This document shows positions 1 to 12,309 of a stretch of DNA of 64,000 nucleotides, in pieces. The first letter of the stretch is position 1; the number at the start of each line of letters is the position of its first letter. Source of the stretch: Aphis gossypii (Eukaryota > Arthropoda > Insecta > Hemiptera > Aphididae); assembly GCF_020184175.1 (NCBI RefSeq), contig NC_065533.1, forward strand, positions 12,918,695 through 12,982,694, read 5' to 3'. The translations under genes were made by a program, and so were the position numbers. The notes beneath the pieces are model-generated. The model saw only the letters and a program-made list of their open reading frames with translations. It made no database searches and had not been told where the DNA came from.

Positions 1-420
1 TATCGTAATTTTCACCCCATTTTTCGGTCTTAGGGTTGATAAAAATTTTCCAACGGTAAAATATGAGTAAGAATGCCGTTCTGAAGATTTAAAAAAAAAA
101 ATCAAGTCGATATGTGCTATATTAAAGAAAATAGGTTTTCGTAGATTTCTGTTGAAGTCCAGGCTGTTTGCGTGTAGCTGTGAAATGTGAATACGTTGTT
201 TTTTAAGTCTGCGCACCAAATGTAGTATAAAAAACTGTATTTCTCAACTAAACTATACAAATTTATATTTTCCTGATAGATAATATCACGCTGAATATTT
301 CTTACCTGAACCTTAAAAAATTGTATTTTTCTGATAGACCAGTTCATGACGGATAAATACATATTAGTTTTGTCTTAGCACTATAGATATTTTTTTTTTA
401 AATTACTTCGAAAATATGTC
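1..420. repeat. Direct repeat R1, copy 1
   Basis: This stretch, starting with TATCGTAATTTTCACCCC, recurs with high identity from 2601, and the shared block runs through the motif TTTCTGATAGACCAG at about 328 (again near 2488 and 3052). The window edge truncates it. The two copies flank the small six-exon gene, so gene and repeat may belong to a larger tandem array. No coding potential is seen. Confidence 0.8.
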
Positions 421-472
421 TATTGTGATAATCCGAAATGTCGTAATATTAGCTGGTTAACGTTTGAACGTA

Positions 473-970
473 AGTAAAATCTACTGTTTTATTATGTTCA
501 AAAAATGATTTCTTCCAAAATATTCTAAGTACAAGGGCATATTGCACATAAAAATATTTGTTATGATTCTTACTATCAGGAAAAAATAATATCATAAACT
601 TGGGAATAATATTCAAGTTTTTAGAGAGTTATGATCAAAAAGTAGATGGTAAAATTACCGTTAATTAGTAAAATCTACTGTTTTATTTTGTTCAAAAAAT
701 TATTTCTTCCAAAATATTCTAAGTACAAGGGCATATTGCACATAAAAATATTTGTTATGATTCTTACTATCAGGAAAAAATAATATCATAAACTTGGGAA
801 TAATATTCAAGTTTTTAGAGTGTTATGATCAAAAAAATAGATGGTCAAATTATGATATATTTGTAAAATATACCGTTGGTTGGTAAAATTACCGTTTATG
901 AGTAAAATCTACTGTTTTATTATGTTCAAATAATGATTTCTTCCTAAATATTATAAGTACATAATTATAT
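473..970. repeat. Three-copy tandem repeat, period 194-234 bp
   Basis: The phrase AGTAAAATCTACTGTTTTAT starts at 473, 667 and 901. The first two units are almost identical over 194 bp. The second unit has about 40 bp of extra sequence in its tail, and the third breaks off after about 70 bp. It lies just downstream of the minus-strand small gene. No open frame crosses it. Confidence 0.85.
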
Positions 971-1156
971 AATATATAATATATGTTATAGTAATTTATG
1001 ATCTTTAAATTTATTTAATTAGCTTTGACATTTTACCCGTTACATTATAAAAAAAATGTTTGCTTTTCATCAGTACAGACAAATTTTTTTATAATGATAC
1101 AGGTAAGTAATATAACTTTGAGACACACTATATGGATTATTTTTTTATTAATTTAA

Positions 1157-2269
1157 TTAAAAATGTATTATATAATAATATTTTTTACACAAATTGCATT
1201 TATTATAATTGATTGCAGGCAAATTTTCAAAATTAATTTGTCGTAGGAGTTGTAAAATCTTGTCGGTGCGCATCATCTTCTCATCAAACCCTAAATAAAA
1301 TGTAAAAATTAACATAAGATTTAAAGAAAAAGATTAAATACAATAACTACCTTGGTATTGCCTTATGATTTCCATTGTTGTGGTGACGGAAATTGGTGCA
1401 GGTGGTATGTCATAATCATTTTCTGAAATAATCAAACAATTAATATTAATATTCAATGGCAATATTTAATTGCCAAACATTGTTTAAAAGTAATATTTAT
1501 ATTATATTTTCTCTGAAACCCAAAAAAAATGTAAACATTAACCTATGATTTAAAAAAAATAATTAAATACAATAACTACCTTTGTTTCGTCTCATCATTT
1601 CCATAGTTGCAGCGGTGACTGGAATTGGTGCAGGTGGTATGTCATAATCATTTTCTGAAATAATCAAACAATTAATATTAATATTCAATGACTTTTATTG
1701 TCAAACATTGGTTATAAGTAATAATAACCTTCATAACTGTCCCATCTTTGTATTGCATCAAACAATCTTATTGATATTTTTGTTTTTCTACAGTTAATCC
1801 ATATTTTCCCATTGCCTAGTTGAGGGTGTTTATTAAGAATCATATAAAAAAATTTGTCTAAAACTCCTATAGAATGAATAGATGTATTCTGAAACACAAC
1901 AAACAAATACTATGTTATATTTGTTAATAATATCAAAAATATAAGTTAATGTTTATAATGTTTAATGTTTATTACCAAAATATTAATGGATTCTCCACTG
2001 GATTTCATACAAATTTCCTTGTTTATTACTTTTAAGTAATTAATGTTTTTAAGAAGGTCGTATTTTGTTTTTCCCAAGTCTTTTTTAAGAATTTTGAGAT
2101 TGTTAAAGTCTGAAAATATTTAATTAGAACAAAAAAATATAGGCATAAATTCATTTTACGAACATGATATATTAATCCATTAATGTAATTTTATTTATGC
2201 GGTACCTTGTTCTGAATCGCAAGGCTCTTCTGCCTTTCGCCAACACTTTTTAAACATCTTCAAACACAT
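1157..2269 (-). CDS. Six-exon gene of unknown function with a duplicated exon
   Basis: I assembled this from splice signals. Minus-strand exons are 2206-2269, 1976-2109, 1729-1888, 1580-1654, 1351-1422 and 1157-1290; every intron is GT-AG and all phases agree. They sum to 639 bases, giving 212 residues plus stop. The start is ATG at 2269 (MCLKMFKKCW) and the end is KKYYYIIHF, with an AATAAA-like stretch just after the stop. The fourth and fifth exons (75 and 72 bp, both phase 1 to phase 1) are paralogous. Each begins ENDYDIPPAPI and ends in a basic or polar tail, and their flanking intron sequence is duplicated too. I see no signal peptide, membrane segment or catalytic motif, and I do not recognise the family. 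The coherence of six exons makes a real gene likely, but expression is unproven. Confidence 0.7.
1342..1690 (-). repeat. Tandem duplication of a phase-1 exon with flanking introns
   Basis: Two blocks about 230 bp apart share the acceptor (GATTATTTCAG), the exon start encoding ENDYDIPPAP, the donor (GTAGTTATTG) and the adjacent intron sequence. The exons are 75 bp (1580-1654) and 72 bp (1351-1422), and differ mainly in their 3' halves. Both are symmetric phase-1 exons, so the duplication keeps the reading frame. Confidence 0.8.
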
Positions 2270-2486
2270 TTCTACTACACAGAAGAACGATCGAGGATAA
2301 AAAGTTTAGAACGCGAAGGAGAAATACAGAGTCGGACACTGCAGAGTGCAAATCTTATATAATAAAACGCAAAAGTTGCTATTTTTACCGCTAGTTGCGC
2401 GCTCGATCGAATAAATGTTGTTGGGAATTCCCTATTTCCGATAATTTAGCTGATTATTAAATTATCAAAAAAGATTAAATAAAGAT

Positions 2487-3120
2487 TTCCTGATAGACCA
2501 ATAATTATGACGAATAAATAAATATGATTTTTGTCATAGTACTATAGTTATTTTATTTTTTTAATTATTATGAAAAAATGTTTTTTATGACCAACCAAAG
2601 TATCGTAATTTTCACCCCATTTTTCGGTCTTAGGGTTGATAAAAATTTTCCAACGGTAAAATATGAGTCAGAATACCGTTCTGAACATTTAAAAAAAAAA
2701 AATCAAGTCGATATGTGCAATATTAAAGAAAATAGATTTTCATAGATTTTTGTTAAAGCCCAGGCTGCTTACGCATAGCTGTGAATACGTTGTTTTTAAA
2801 CTCTGCGCACCAAATGTAGTAGAAAAACTTTATTTCTCAACTATACTATATGAATTTATACTTTTCTGATAGATAATATCACCCTGAATCTTTATATATA
2901 CTAAACGTACCTTAACTTCAAATATTTTCGCAGAAATCACATTTTGAACGTAAATATTTGGCATATTTTCATCGTTTTAGAGGGTTATTTTGTGATTGAA
3001 CATAAGCCTATAAAACTTTTACTTCTTACCTAAACTTTATGAAGTTGTATTTTTCTGATAGACCAGGTCATGGCGAATAATAAAATATAACTTTTGTCAT
3101 AGTACGAAAGATATTTTTTG
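2487..3120. repeat. Direct repeat R1, copy 2
   Basis: This is the counterpart of the repeat at the window start, offset by exactly 2600 bases at its beginning. It includes two further copies of the TTCTGATAGACCA module (about 2488 and 3052). A short (AAAT)n tract at 3148-3172 follows. No gene is seen inside. Confidence 0.8.
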
Positions 3121-3274
3121 TTTGAACATAAGCCTATCAATCGAAATGAATAAATAAATAAATAAATAAATCTGCGAAAATATATGAAATTGAGGTACGT
3201 TCTGTACATATAAAGATTCTGCGTGATAATATCTATCAGAAAAATTGTTATGTGTAATTGGTTTATGTACTTAC

Positions 3275-3412
3275 CTATAAAGTGGAAATCATTATCCATA
3301 TGTAATTCTCGGCTATAGTCTAAACGATTACATGATGTACTAACGCCAATGTATAATGTACTAACGCCATATTCTATAGAAATAATAGACTCCCCACTCT
3401 TCTCAAACACAT
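3275..3412 (-). pseudogene. Trace of a paralogous exon of the six-exon gene
   Basis: On the minus strand an open stretch reading FEKSGESIISIEYGV ends at a good donor (GTAAGT at 3274). At nucleotide level its start resembles the second exon of the gene at 1157-2269, which encodes MKSSGESINIL. An 18-bp duplication (GTACTAACGCCA repeats, 3338-3370) disturbs the rest. No start codon or partner exons were found, so I take it as a relic, or as one exon of a diverged copy. Confidence 0.4.
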
Positions 3413-3420
3413 TTGATACA

Positions 3421-4741
3421 GCACATACTATACTATATATTTTTTTATAAATATATACAAGTTTTGTCGTAGATATATCATCTTAATAATGTAAATTATT
3501 TATTATTATTATACATTTGTTATTTAAATACTAATTTAATAGCTGAGGTTTTTTTTTTAAATAAAATTTTTATAAAAATCAATCTAATCTAGGTCACGAA
3601 AAAGGAACTAATAGAACTAACTAATCCCAAATATATATTTCAATAAAACAGGAAGTACCAAAAAAAAAACATCAGACAGTTTGAAATCGTTTCGGCATGA
3701 TGGAAAAAAAAACCTAAAACGTTTGAAAAACGTTATATGTAATACGTAATACGTTATATGTATTTTCATTCATTTATAACTCTCATATCATAATATAGTC
3801 AAATATTGAAAAATGTATAGATTAGGACGATTAGATAATTGGTAAAAACATGTAATAATAGGTAGACCTATAATATTTTAAGTAAGTACTACTATTATAA
3901 TAATATTTTGTACTTTTTGAACTGAACTATGTTCGATATAATTTTTTCTGTTTATGATTCATTATTAACAATTTTTATCAAAAATTAAAAGTTCACAAAC
4001 CGACTGGTTTATGTTTCGATGTATTGGCTGAAAATGAAAAATTCTATTACCATACTTTTTTTCGAGTACCTACCTATCGATATGGCGATAATCTTTGCTT
4101 GTAGGTGTAGCGTCGTTTCTGCTCGTAATATTAAAACGTTAAATTATTATGTGTGTGGGCTTAATATAAATTGCATTGCTCAACAGTGCAAAACTTACAT
4201 TATTATTATGAATTTACGAAAAAACTGGTGAATACATTATACTAGGGTCTAGGGGTGACGGTAATATCGATAAACCGTATTTTTTTAAAAATGGTATACC
4301 AAAACTATCGATGTATACCATAATACTAAAAATGCCGAAATAATTAGTAATTTAATTTTTTAATCTATTTTTAAATTGTACAAAATTTCCTGTGTCGTGT
4401 TTAATTTATCATCGTCTACACGCTCGTATCGAAATTGAATGTACAATATGTTTTAAGTCATCGCAAATTGAGATTCGCAATACGCAATCTACAAGATGAT
4501 CGTCAACCGTCAGTCGTTACACTATCAAATAATTTTTAATAAATATTTTGCTGTGTAGTTTAGTTTATGGTGTTTGTGCAGTGTCACGGTATAGTAGGTA
4601 CATTTTATTGAATTCATATTACAGTATTAGAATTCAAAAGTGTAAGACGTGTAAGTTATTAATTTTAATTCCTAATTATTAAATTATACCTTATTAGTGT
4701 ACCTATATGTTTCTTAATAATAGACTATAAGTAAACTATCT
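3421..4741. other. Non-coding, AT-rich; possible left end of a hAT element
   Basis: No supported gene. A 70-codon frame at 4019-4231 has no recognisable content. From 4251 the sequence TAGGGGTGACGG, followed by several ATCGATA-type motifs, could be the left terminal and subterminal region of the BED-finger hAT relic that follows. I could not find a matching right end, because that side is replaced by another repeat. Confidence 0.35.
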
Positions 4742-6178
4742 CCAATTTGTAACTTTTTTTAACAATATTGGTAAAAGTACCAGTAAATGCAATAAATGTC
4801 ATCGTGATTGTGAAGCGAAGGGCGGGAACACCAGCAATTTAAGTAGTCATTTAAAAATTCGACATCCAAAGCTTTACATGGAGTTTGTCCATCAAAAAGC
4901 ATTAAACAAAAAAGGGTAAGTGCGTAATGTATATTATGTTAACCGGATCGTTTTTAATTTTTAAAAACGAACAAGTTATTAAACAATAATAGAAATTAAA
5001 TTAAATTAAAACACGCTTATTTTGATAAAAAAAATTAAATATTATAAAATAATCTGATTAGTATTAACGTCATAGCGTGTTTATCGAAAATACCGATATA
5101 ACCAAATTATCGAAAATAACGATAATATTGATGTTACCGATTTATTGAAAATATCGCTAATATTAACGTTACCGATTTATCGAAAATATTTATTTTATAT
5201 TATGCAAATGTCGAGTACCTACATCAACGATACGTTTATTTTGAAATATACATGTAAATAATTATTATTAATATATAATAAATATAATTTATTATAGACA
5301 TGAAGACGAAATTTATGTTGAAGCTGATGAAGGTGTACAGTGTACACATTAATAACGATTTTAACATGTTTAATGATACCAAAGAACATAATAATGGTGA
5401 TGTAATAACTGAAAATAATGATGTCTCTTACATTTATACTCAGAATCAAACTTTTGAAAAAAACTTTTCAACTCCATCTTCAAAGACCACGTGAGATTAA
5501 TAAAACTTTAATAAAAACTTACACAATTTAGTAAAATGATGAATTTTTATGTTTTAATCATAAATCATTACTACTCCATTTGAGTAAACTGAGAAATGAA
5601 TTTAAGAAATGTGATAAAAAGACATCGAATAGGTACACAAATGCTATTGCTTACTGGATTGATTTCTACTGACATACAGCCATACAATATTGTGTCAAAA
5701 GGTTTCAAGCACATGATGACTGTGTTGGGTCCCAATATTATACTGTGCCTAGTAAACAAGTTTTTGCTGTTACTAAAATTCCTGCTATTTATACTGATGT
5801 AAAAATGCGAATAGCAAATGAACTTACCTACAACTATACAGTATGTAGCCTTAACGTTTGATTGCTGGACTTAAAATCCATTACAACCTTATATTGCAAT
5901 TGCTGCTCATGGGATTAATGAAAATTGGGAGTTAAAAATATTTTGCCTTAGTTGTACAAGCTTAGACATAGAATACACCGTAAACTAATGTAAAAGAAAT
6001 GGTAATTTTTGTTTATGAAAATTGGGAAATTCCACTTTCGAAAATTGCAGGTATTATCACTAATAATAGTACTAATATGATTAAAGCAGTATAATTGTTA
6101 GACTTATTAATTCATGTTAGCTGCTTCGGGCATACTTTGAATAATGGTATTTTGGCTGCTCTAAAATTAAAACCAGTA

Positions 6179-7931
6179 CAGGAAACATGGGCAGGCACGG
6201 CACTAGAATTTTTTTCCAGGGGAGGCAGAGTGGGGCAAATATTTTTTTTACGTGGGCTAAAATTTTTCAACAAATACTGAGGTTATTTTAATGAAATATA
6301 ACTATTTTCGTATCATATAACATAATATAGCTATTATCTATATAGTACATACGTTTTATATTGTATGCTCTAAGAGTCTAAACAGATAATATATACAAAC
6401 TTTTGAATAGTTAAAAATGTTTTAAGAATAATGTCAAATATTTTTTTTTGTACCTTATGTAATAAAATGTCTAATCACAGACCTTCAACAACTATATTCA
6501 TAATGATGACATGATACACAAAAATGATAAGTTCTTTATGACTTTAATATTACATACCTTTGTGAATGAATATTATGTTTCTTTTACTTACCTACATTTC
6601 ATAAATATAAATTAAAGTAGTTGTGTTTAGTAATGAACAATTTGTTTCAATCATCTTTAATGCAATGATTTGGGATACGTTTATTTGTTCATTTTCATCT
6701 AGTAATTAGTACTCAATAAAGGTAATAAAAAATAAATAAAAGATTTTTTCTTATTTTACAAATTTCAAAACACATTTTATTGAAATTGTAGTAAATTTTT
6801 TCCTTATTAGACAAATAATAAATTTAATTTATTCCTGAATTTGTTTAGTTGTGACAAATATATTATATAAGCTAAATATTGATATTTTACACAATATCTA
6901 TCGTACATATTTTTTAGTGGGGGGGGGCTGGCGAAGGGGCTGATCTGTTTTCTGGGGGGGCTAGAGCCCCACCTTGCCCCCCCCTTGGCGCCGTGCCTGA
7001 ACATGGGTAAGACGGGACACCTAATACTTTAACCCAGATAAAATAAACAATTTATACATTATCATGTTAAAAATGTTTCCAAGTTATTACAAATATTATG
7101 ACACTTCTAAGTATTCAATAAGAATTCCAAAATCTTTTTTTGAAAAATATTGAGAATTTTTTTAACTGTTTTACTCAAAGTGTCTCATCTTACCCTGTTA
7201 TCGAGGTAAAATGGGACACAACATGTTAAAGATGGGACACAGATTAAAATCATGTAAACATTATGTTAAATAAATATAATATAAAACAAAATTATATAGG
7301 TATTATAAATCTTTTTCATACATTTTATCCTGTTACTTTAGGTATAAAAATTAAATAACTGAGCATAACATTTATAAAATAATAAAAACAATGAAAACTT
7401 AATGACTTAGGCTATAAATTGTATATAAACAAAATTACTTGATTACACAGATTAAAATCATGTAAACAAATGCTTTATTCTTTTTTCAACAACATTGTAT
7501 TAAATAAATATAATATAAAAATATGAAAATATGAAATATGAATATGAATATCCCATCTTGCCCCAATGAGTGTTATATTACTTAAGTACTTTTAAAATAA
7601 AAAATATTAATCACATTGAATTATAAATGAAACCATGAAACGCACGACAAAATTTACTACAACAATAGTGTATCACTATGGTAATTAATTAAATATGTAC
7701 TTATCTAACAACTACGAGTTAAACCAAATAACTTACATCAACAAACGACTTTTTTTCGAAATGTGATTATTTCGTTATCAAAAATAGTTATCATTAATGT
7801 GAAATGTTATAATAACAGTGTCGCCAATGCTGAAAATAAATGTCCCCAAGAGATATTGTGTAAACATATTAGATTTCGAGATAATGCGATGTCCCATCTT
7901 ACCCAGTGTCCCGTCTTACCCAGGTTTCCCC
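6179..7931. mobile_element. TA-flanked TIR element (Tc1/mariner-like MITE?), nested insertion inside
   Basis: The ends are inverted copies: GGAAACATGGGTAAGACGG on the left and, read inward from the right, GGAAACCTGGGTAAGACGG; identity continues through GACAC. Both sides are flanked by TA (6177-6178 and 7932-7933), as expected of TA-targeting families. The motif GGTAAGAYGGGACA recurs internally near 7190, 7205 and 7891. Without the nested hAT MITE the element is about 0.94 kb and has no coding capacity. It interrupts the BED-finger hAT pseudogene. Confidence 0.65.
6192..6999. mobile_element. hAT-type MITE, 808 bp, TSD aacatggg
   Basis: The terminal inverted repeat is CAGGCACGGC on the left and CCGTGCCTG on the right. 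It is bounded by identical 8-bp duplications AACATGGG (6184-6191 and 7000-7007). An 8-bp TSD is the hallmark of hAT insertion. Both subterminal regions are G-rich, with a G run near 6917-6960. It sits inside the left TIR of the surrounding TA-flanked element, so it is the younger of the two. Confidence 0.85.
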
Positions 7932-8231
7932 TACTATTGTAAATAAAGTGACTAAAATTCGATTAAAATTTCATTATAGTTCAAATATGCGCCGGTTGCT
8001 TAAAAAAAAGCACAAGAAAATCGTTAACTTCCTATTACAGTGGTGGATAGTCTATCAAAAAGAATTCCCATCTTTGGTCATAATTGCTAAAAAATATTTA
8101 TGTGTGCGAGCAATATAATTACTGATCATAGATCATCTCTATCAACAGAATACGCTGAAGAACTCATATTTTTATCCATGAACTCTAAATTTGTTTCAAA
8201 ATTATTAAACAAAATATTAATTTGTGATCGT

Positions 8232-10256
8232 TTTTAGATTCTGAACGAAGTGATGAATGTATTGATTTTACAATGGTGTGTGTTTTTTTGTTTTTGTGTC
8301 TGTGTCTGTGTACAGCATAACTAGTCGAAATAATGCTCCAATTTCAAACTATGGGGGTGGTTTCCGATGTAAAAGTGAATATCCTTGGTGCATTATAGAG
8401 GTAAAAAGTTAACATTTTCCAACAGTTTTCAAAAAAATCGAGAAAAACAAAAAAAAATGACGGAAAAACGGCAATTTTTACGCAAAACCAGTTTTCGACC
8501 AAATCGATTTTTTTTTATGGTTGTAATTCAAAAACTAATCACTGAAAATACTTGAAATTTTCACCAAATGTTAATGTCAGTAGTATCTGTATATAGTTAA
8601 ATTTTCAAAAAATTTTGACTTTTTTTGAGTTATTTATAGACTACTGAAATTTTCGATTTTTTTGAGAAATTTTTTTTAAAGTGTCGATAAAAAATTTTTG
8701 GATCACCAAAAAGTTTTGAAAATTTAATACAAGGTTCCTTATGAGTTGTTTTTATTGTAGCTAAAAAAAATTAAAAATCGTTAGTCACAATTTTTTTTTA
8801 TAAGAGTTTATAGTTCAAATTTTTACGAAATCTGTCGAAAACGCGAAAATTTGCAAGTAATTTTGAAGTTGAAAAATCATAAAATTTTTTTCTTTTATAA
8901 CTAAGTTTTGAAAATTTGGTACAAGGTTCTCCATACATTTTTCTTCAAATATCTGTAAAAAAAACTCTACCGGATTCAGACAAAAAAATTTTATGAGTGT
9001 TTGAAATTTAAATTTTTACAAAACCGCGCTAAATAACGATTTAGCCTCAAACGATTTTAAATATTTGTTATTATTCAAAAAGTATAAGTCGTAGATACTT
9101 GAAAATTTTACCAGTTATTTAGATTGGCAATTTATTTACTTGATTTAATTTTCAAAATACTTTGACTTTTATTGAGCTATTTATAAACAACTGAAGTACA
9201 TTTTTTTTTGAAGGGTCGATAAAATTTTTTTGGCCCTATCAAAATACTTGAAAATTTTATACATAGTTCCTCATATGTTATTCTTAAAGTGATTAAAAAA
9301 TTATAAGAATACATAGGCACAATTTTTTTTTATTAGCATTTGAAGTTCAAATTTTGACGAAAATTCGTCAAAAGCATGAATATTTGCAAATTATTTGAAG
9401 TTGAAAAATCATAAAATTTTTTGTGTTTATAACTAAGGATTAATAATACAATACTAAGTTTTCCATAAGTTTACCTTCAAGTATCTATAGAGAAAACTCG
9501 AAGCATCATTATAGGAAAAATTTTAAGTGCGTTTGAATTTTAAATTTTAACGAAATCGCGTAACGATAACGATTTATCCTCAAACGATTTTAAATATTTG
9601 TTATTATTCAAAAAGTATAAGTCGTAGATACTTGAAAATTTTACCAGTTATTAAGATTTGCGTTTTCTTTACGTGATTTAATTTTCAAAATATTTTGACT
9701 TTTTTGAGCTATTTATAGACAACTGAAATTTTCAATTTTTCTGAAAATTGTTTTTTTATGTGTCGATAATATCTTTTTGGCCCTATCAAAATACTTGAAA
9801 ATTTTATACAAAGTTCCTCATATGTTATTCTTATAGTGATTAAAAAATTATAAGAATACATAGGCACAATTTTTTTTAATTAGCATTTGAAGTTCAAATT
9901 TTGACAATAATTCGTCAAAACTATGAATACTTGCAAATTATTTTGTAGGTATATTTCATAAAAATGTTTGTATAAGTAGCTAAGAGTTGAAAATTTAATA
10001 CAAGGTTTTTCATAAGTTTAGCTTACAATTATTATAAAAGAACTTAAATTTTGTTGTATTCAGGCCATTAAAACATAAACCACCTTTTTCACCAATCACT
10101 AGAAATTATATCCTAGGCTGACAAATCATCTTCGTTCAGAATCGTTTTTCGTATACAATGATAACTATCATTGGATTCAAATTTAACACTCCTATAATAT
10201 ATAATAATGATCCATACGGCACCTAATGTACAGCAGAGCGGTACTCACTTTCCCGC
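8232..10256 (+). repeat. Interspersed repeat family GATTC, copy 1
   Basis: It begins TTTTAGATTCTGAACGAAG and ends GCGGTACTCACTTTCCCGC followed by a poly-T run. Four more copies occur in this window. The interior is an AT-rich, non-coding series of diverged tandem units of about 540 bp, recognisable by the module CTCAAACGATTTTAAATA. Near the right end, CTTCGTTCAGAATC is the inverse of the start, and a near-palindrome CAATGATAACTATCATTG follows. The class is unknown; it behaves like a large non-autonomous element. Confidence 0.85.
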
Positions 10257-12300
10257 TTTTTTTTTTTTTTTTAATTTAATAATAAGTGAATTAAATCATG
10301 TTAGTGTTATAATGTAATATTCTGCTTGACAATAAATTAAATAATAACTATAATTTTTTGTATTATTATAAGAATAATATTCTGAAATAGAAAAATGGTT
10401 ACATTTATTTTTGCTTTTTAGCACTTCTATGTTAAGTACTGAACTCTACTGGCCGTAGAGTATAGACTTAAATACCCTATCATAATAAAATTAAAAAATA
10501 ATAAATTTAACCATAATTACCATAATATGAGTTCTATGGTTTGCATTGGATGAATAAGATGCAGATACAATTTTCTGTTTAGGTAAACATAATAACTATT
10601 TAAATGAAATACCCATCTCGCTTTAAGTTTTAGCATCGTAAAATTTTTTTAAAAAAAAAGAAGTTAATAGGTACAAGGCTATTTTTCAATTAGAACCACT
10701 ATTGACTAACATTATGATAGTTATCAATTGATATGTATAATTTATTATTTTATAAAATAGTTATGTAATATCTATAAATATTTAATTATTTTGAAATATA
10801 ATTAATAATACATTTTATTTGATTATATTATACAGATTTTTACCATTTTCATTATTATATTATCCATGTTAAAATTTAATGTGATATAAAAATCATAAAT
10901 GATATTACTTATAGGTATATAAAACATTCAATAAAATATATTTCTGGATTTTGTTTTCTGTACAATTTTATATATTAATTTAAAAAAAAATAGTATATAT
11001 TTATGTATTTTATGTATGTGTATTGTTAATTATATTATTTACTCATCAAAAAACTTTTTTTTTTATAAAATCATAAACATATGATATTATTTTAAATAAA
11101 TATAAAATTGTTGTATAGATTGTAAACAAATCCTCATTTTATAGATGTTTTGTAATTAAAAGTAGTTATAGGTCATACGAGCTCATCGATGTTTGTATTA
11201 TTATTAGATACATAACAATTAAGAAATTAGAACTGGTTGCCATCCATTCACGGTGTTATTGAACTGTAAGCAAAGTATTAATTTATAATTAAATTTTTTT
11301 TTTATTTGTATTTTTCAGTAGGTACTCACTTATTCCAGCCAATCCCCACCATAGTTTTTAATGTTGTGATGTTAATTATTTTTATTGATTTTTTATTTTG
11401 CTTTTAAAGATGTTTGTCATTGAAAGATTGTACTGTTGGTGTATAGGTGGCAGCACATAACTCAAAAGAGCTCTGTCGATGAAAATAAAGTCTAACATAA
11501 TCAGGAGTGCTCCAACAATGTCTATCAAATTTATTAGACATACTTCATACATGTATTTAATATGACATGTCTAACGTCTATTATGGTTTTACTGCCGAAT
11601 TTATAAATCTATGAGGTAACTATGAAAGTGGATATTGAGGTTTTAAATATGCTCTTATTCATATTTAAATATACAGAACAACAGATTTCTGATCTGTGAT
11701 ACATTTTTTAATTGATAATAAAAAAATGTACATGGTTCAGATATTATATGCATTGTAAATTATTTTGTTTAAATTTTAAAAGTGATTGTACACTTTAGTT
11801 TTTTATCATTTTAAACATATTAAATACATTTAAGATTGGTGTTTTATAACAATTGATCACGCGTTATTGCGTTAAATAAAAATCAACCAAATTGTTATTT
11901 TTGAACTTACAGTTTTGTGAGTACCTACTCATCGCAAAATTGTGTTCCATGTAAGAGCATGTTATCTGAAAATATTTTCAGAGGGAAGTATTGCACTTTT
12001 AAGTAAGTACCTACCCAATATTGCTATACAACGTGTATCATTATACTATACACAAAGTATTTTACATTACATTTAATGAAAGATATGTTATTTTACTGAG
12101 AATTATAACACACCTACAGTTAAAGTCGTCCATCATTGCACATTGTATTTACATCATATCGTGTTAAAATTTATCAATCAATATCGTCTGATTAAGCCAT
12201 TAAGATAGATAATCGCTAATCAATAACATAATGCCTACCTGTTCTACCTATAGGTACTCTGTGAAGCGCAATAATTTTAATTATCCTTTTAATTTATTAT
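10257..12300. other. AT-rich intergenic stretch
   Basis: No gene, paired terminal repeat or RNA gene could be supported here. It contains poly-T and poly-A runs and TACCTA/GGTA simple sequence only. Confidence 0.6.
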
Positions 12301-12309
12301 CCTCTGACG

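Larger units (their letters stand above)
4742..8195 (+). pseudogene. Decayed BED-finger hAT transposase
   Basis: Fragments of one hAT transposase lie in order. A BED zinc finger at 4742-4916 (CNKCHRDC, then HLKIRHP; Cys-x2-Cys and His-x4-His) ends at a GTAAG donor. Pieces of the RNase H-like domain follow at about 5580-6177, with frameshifts and stops (YWIDF, GFKHMMTVLGP, ENWEIPLSKIAGIITNN, CFGHTLN). The C-terminal dimerisation region is at 7934-8195 (WWIVYQKEFPSL, AKKYLCVRA, LSTEYAEELIFL). Two other elements interrupt it between 6179 and 7931. The first intron contains ATCGATAT/ATCGAAAAT repeats (5085-5190) like those near 4260. The 3' end is cut by the interspersed repeat beginning at 8232. 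It cannot encode a working transposase. Confidence 0.8.

Noticed and set aside
1157..2269. Interpretation of the six-exon gene as an aphid bicycle-type effector
   Set aside because: It lacks a signal peptide and the paired CYC motifs, and its introns are mainly phase 0 and 1; only the small-exon architecture is reminiscent.
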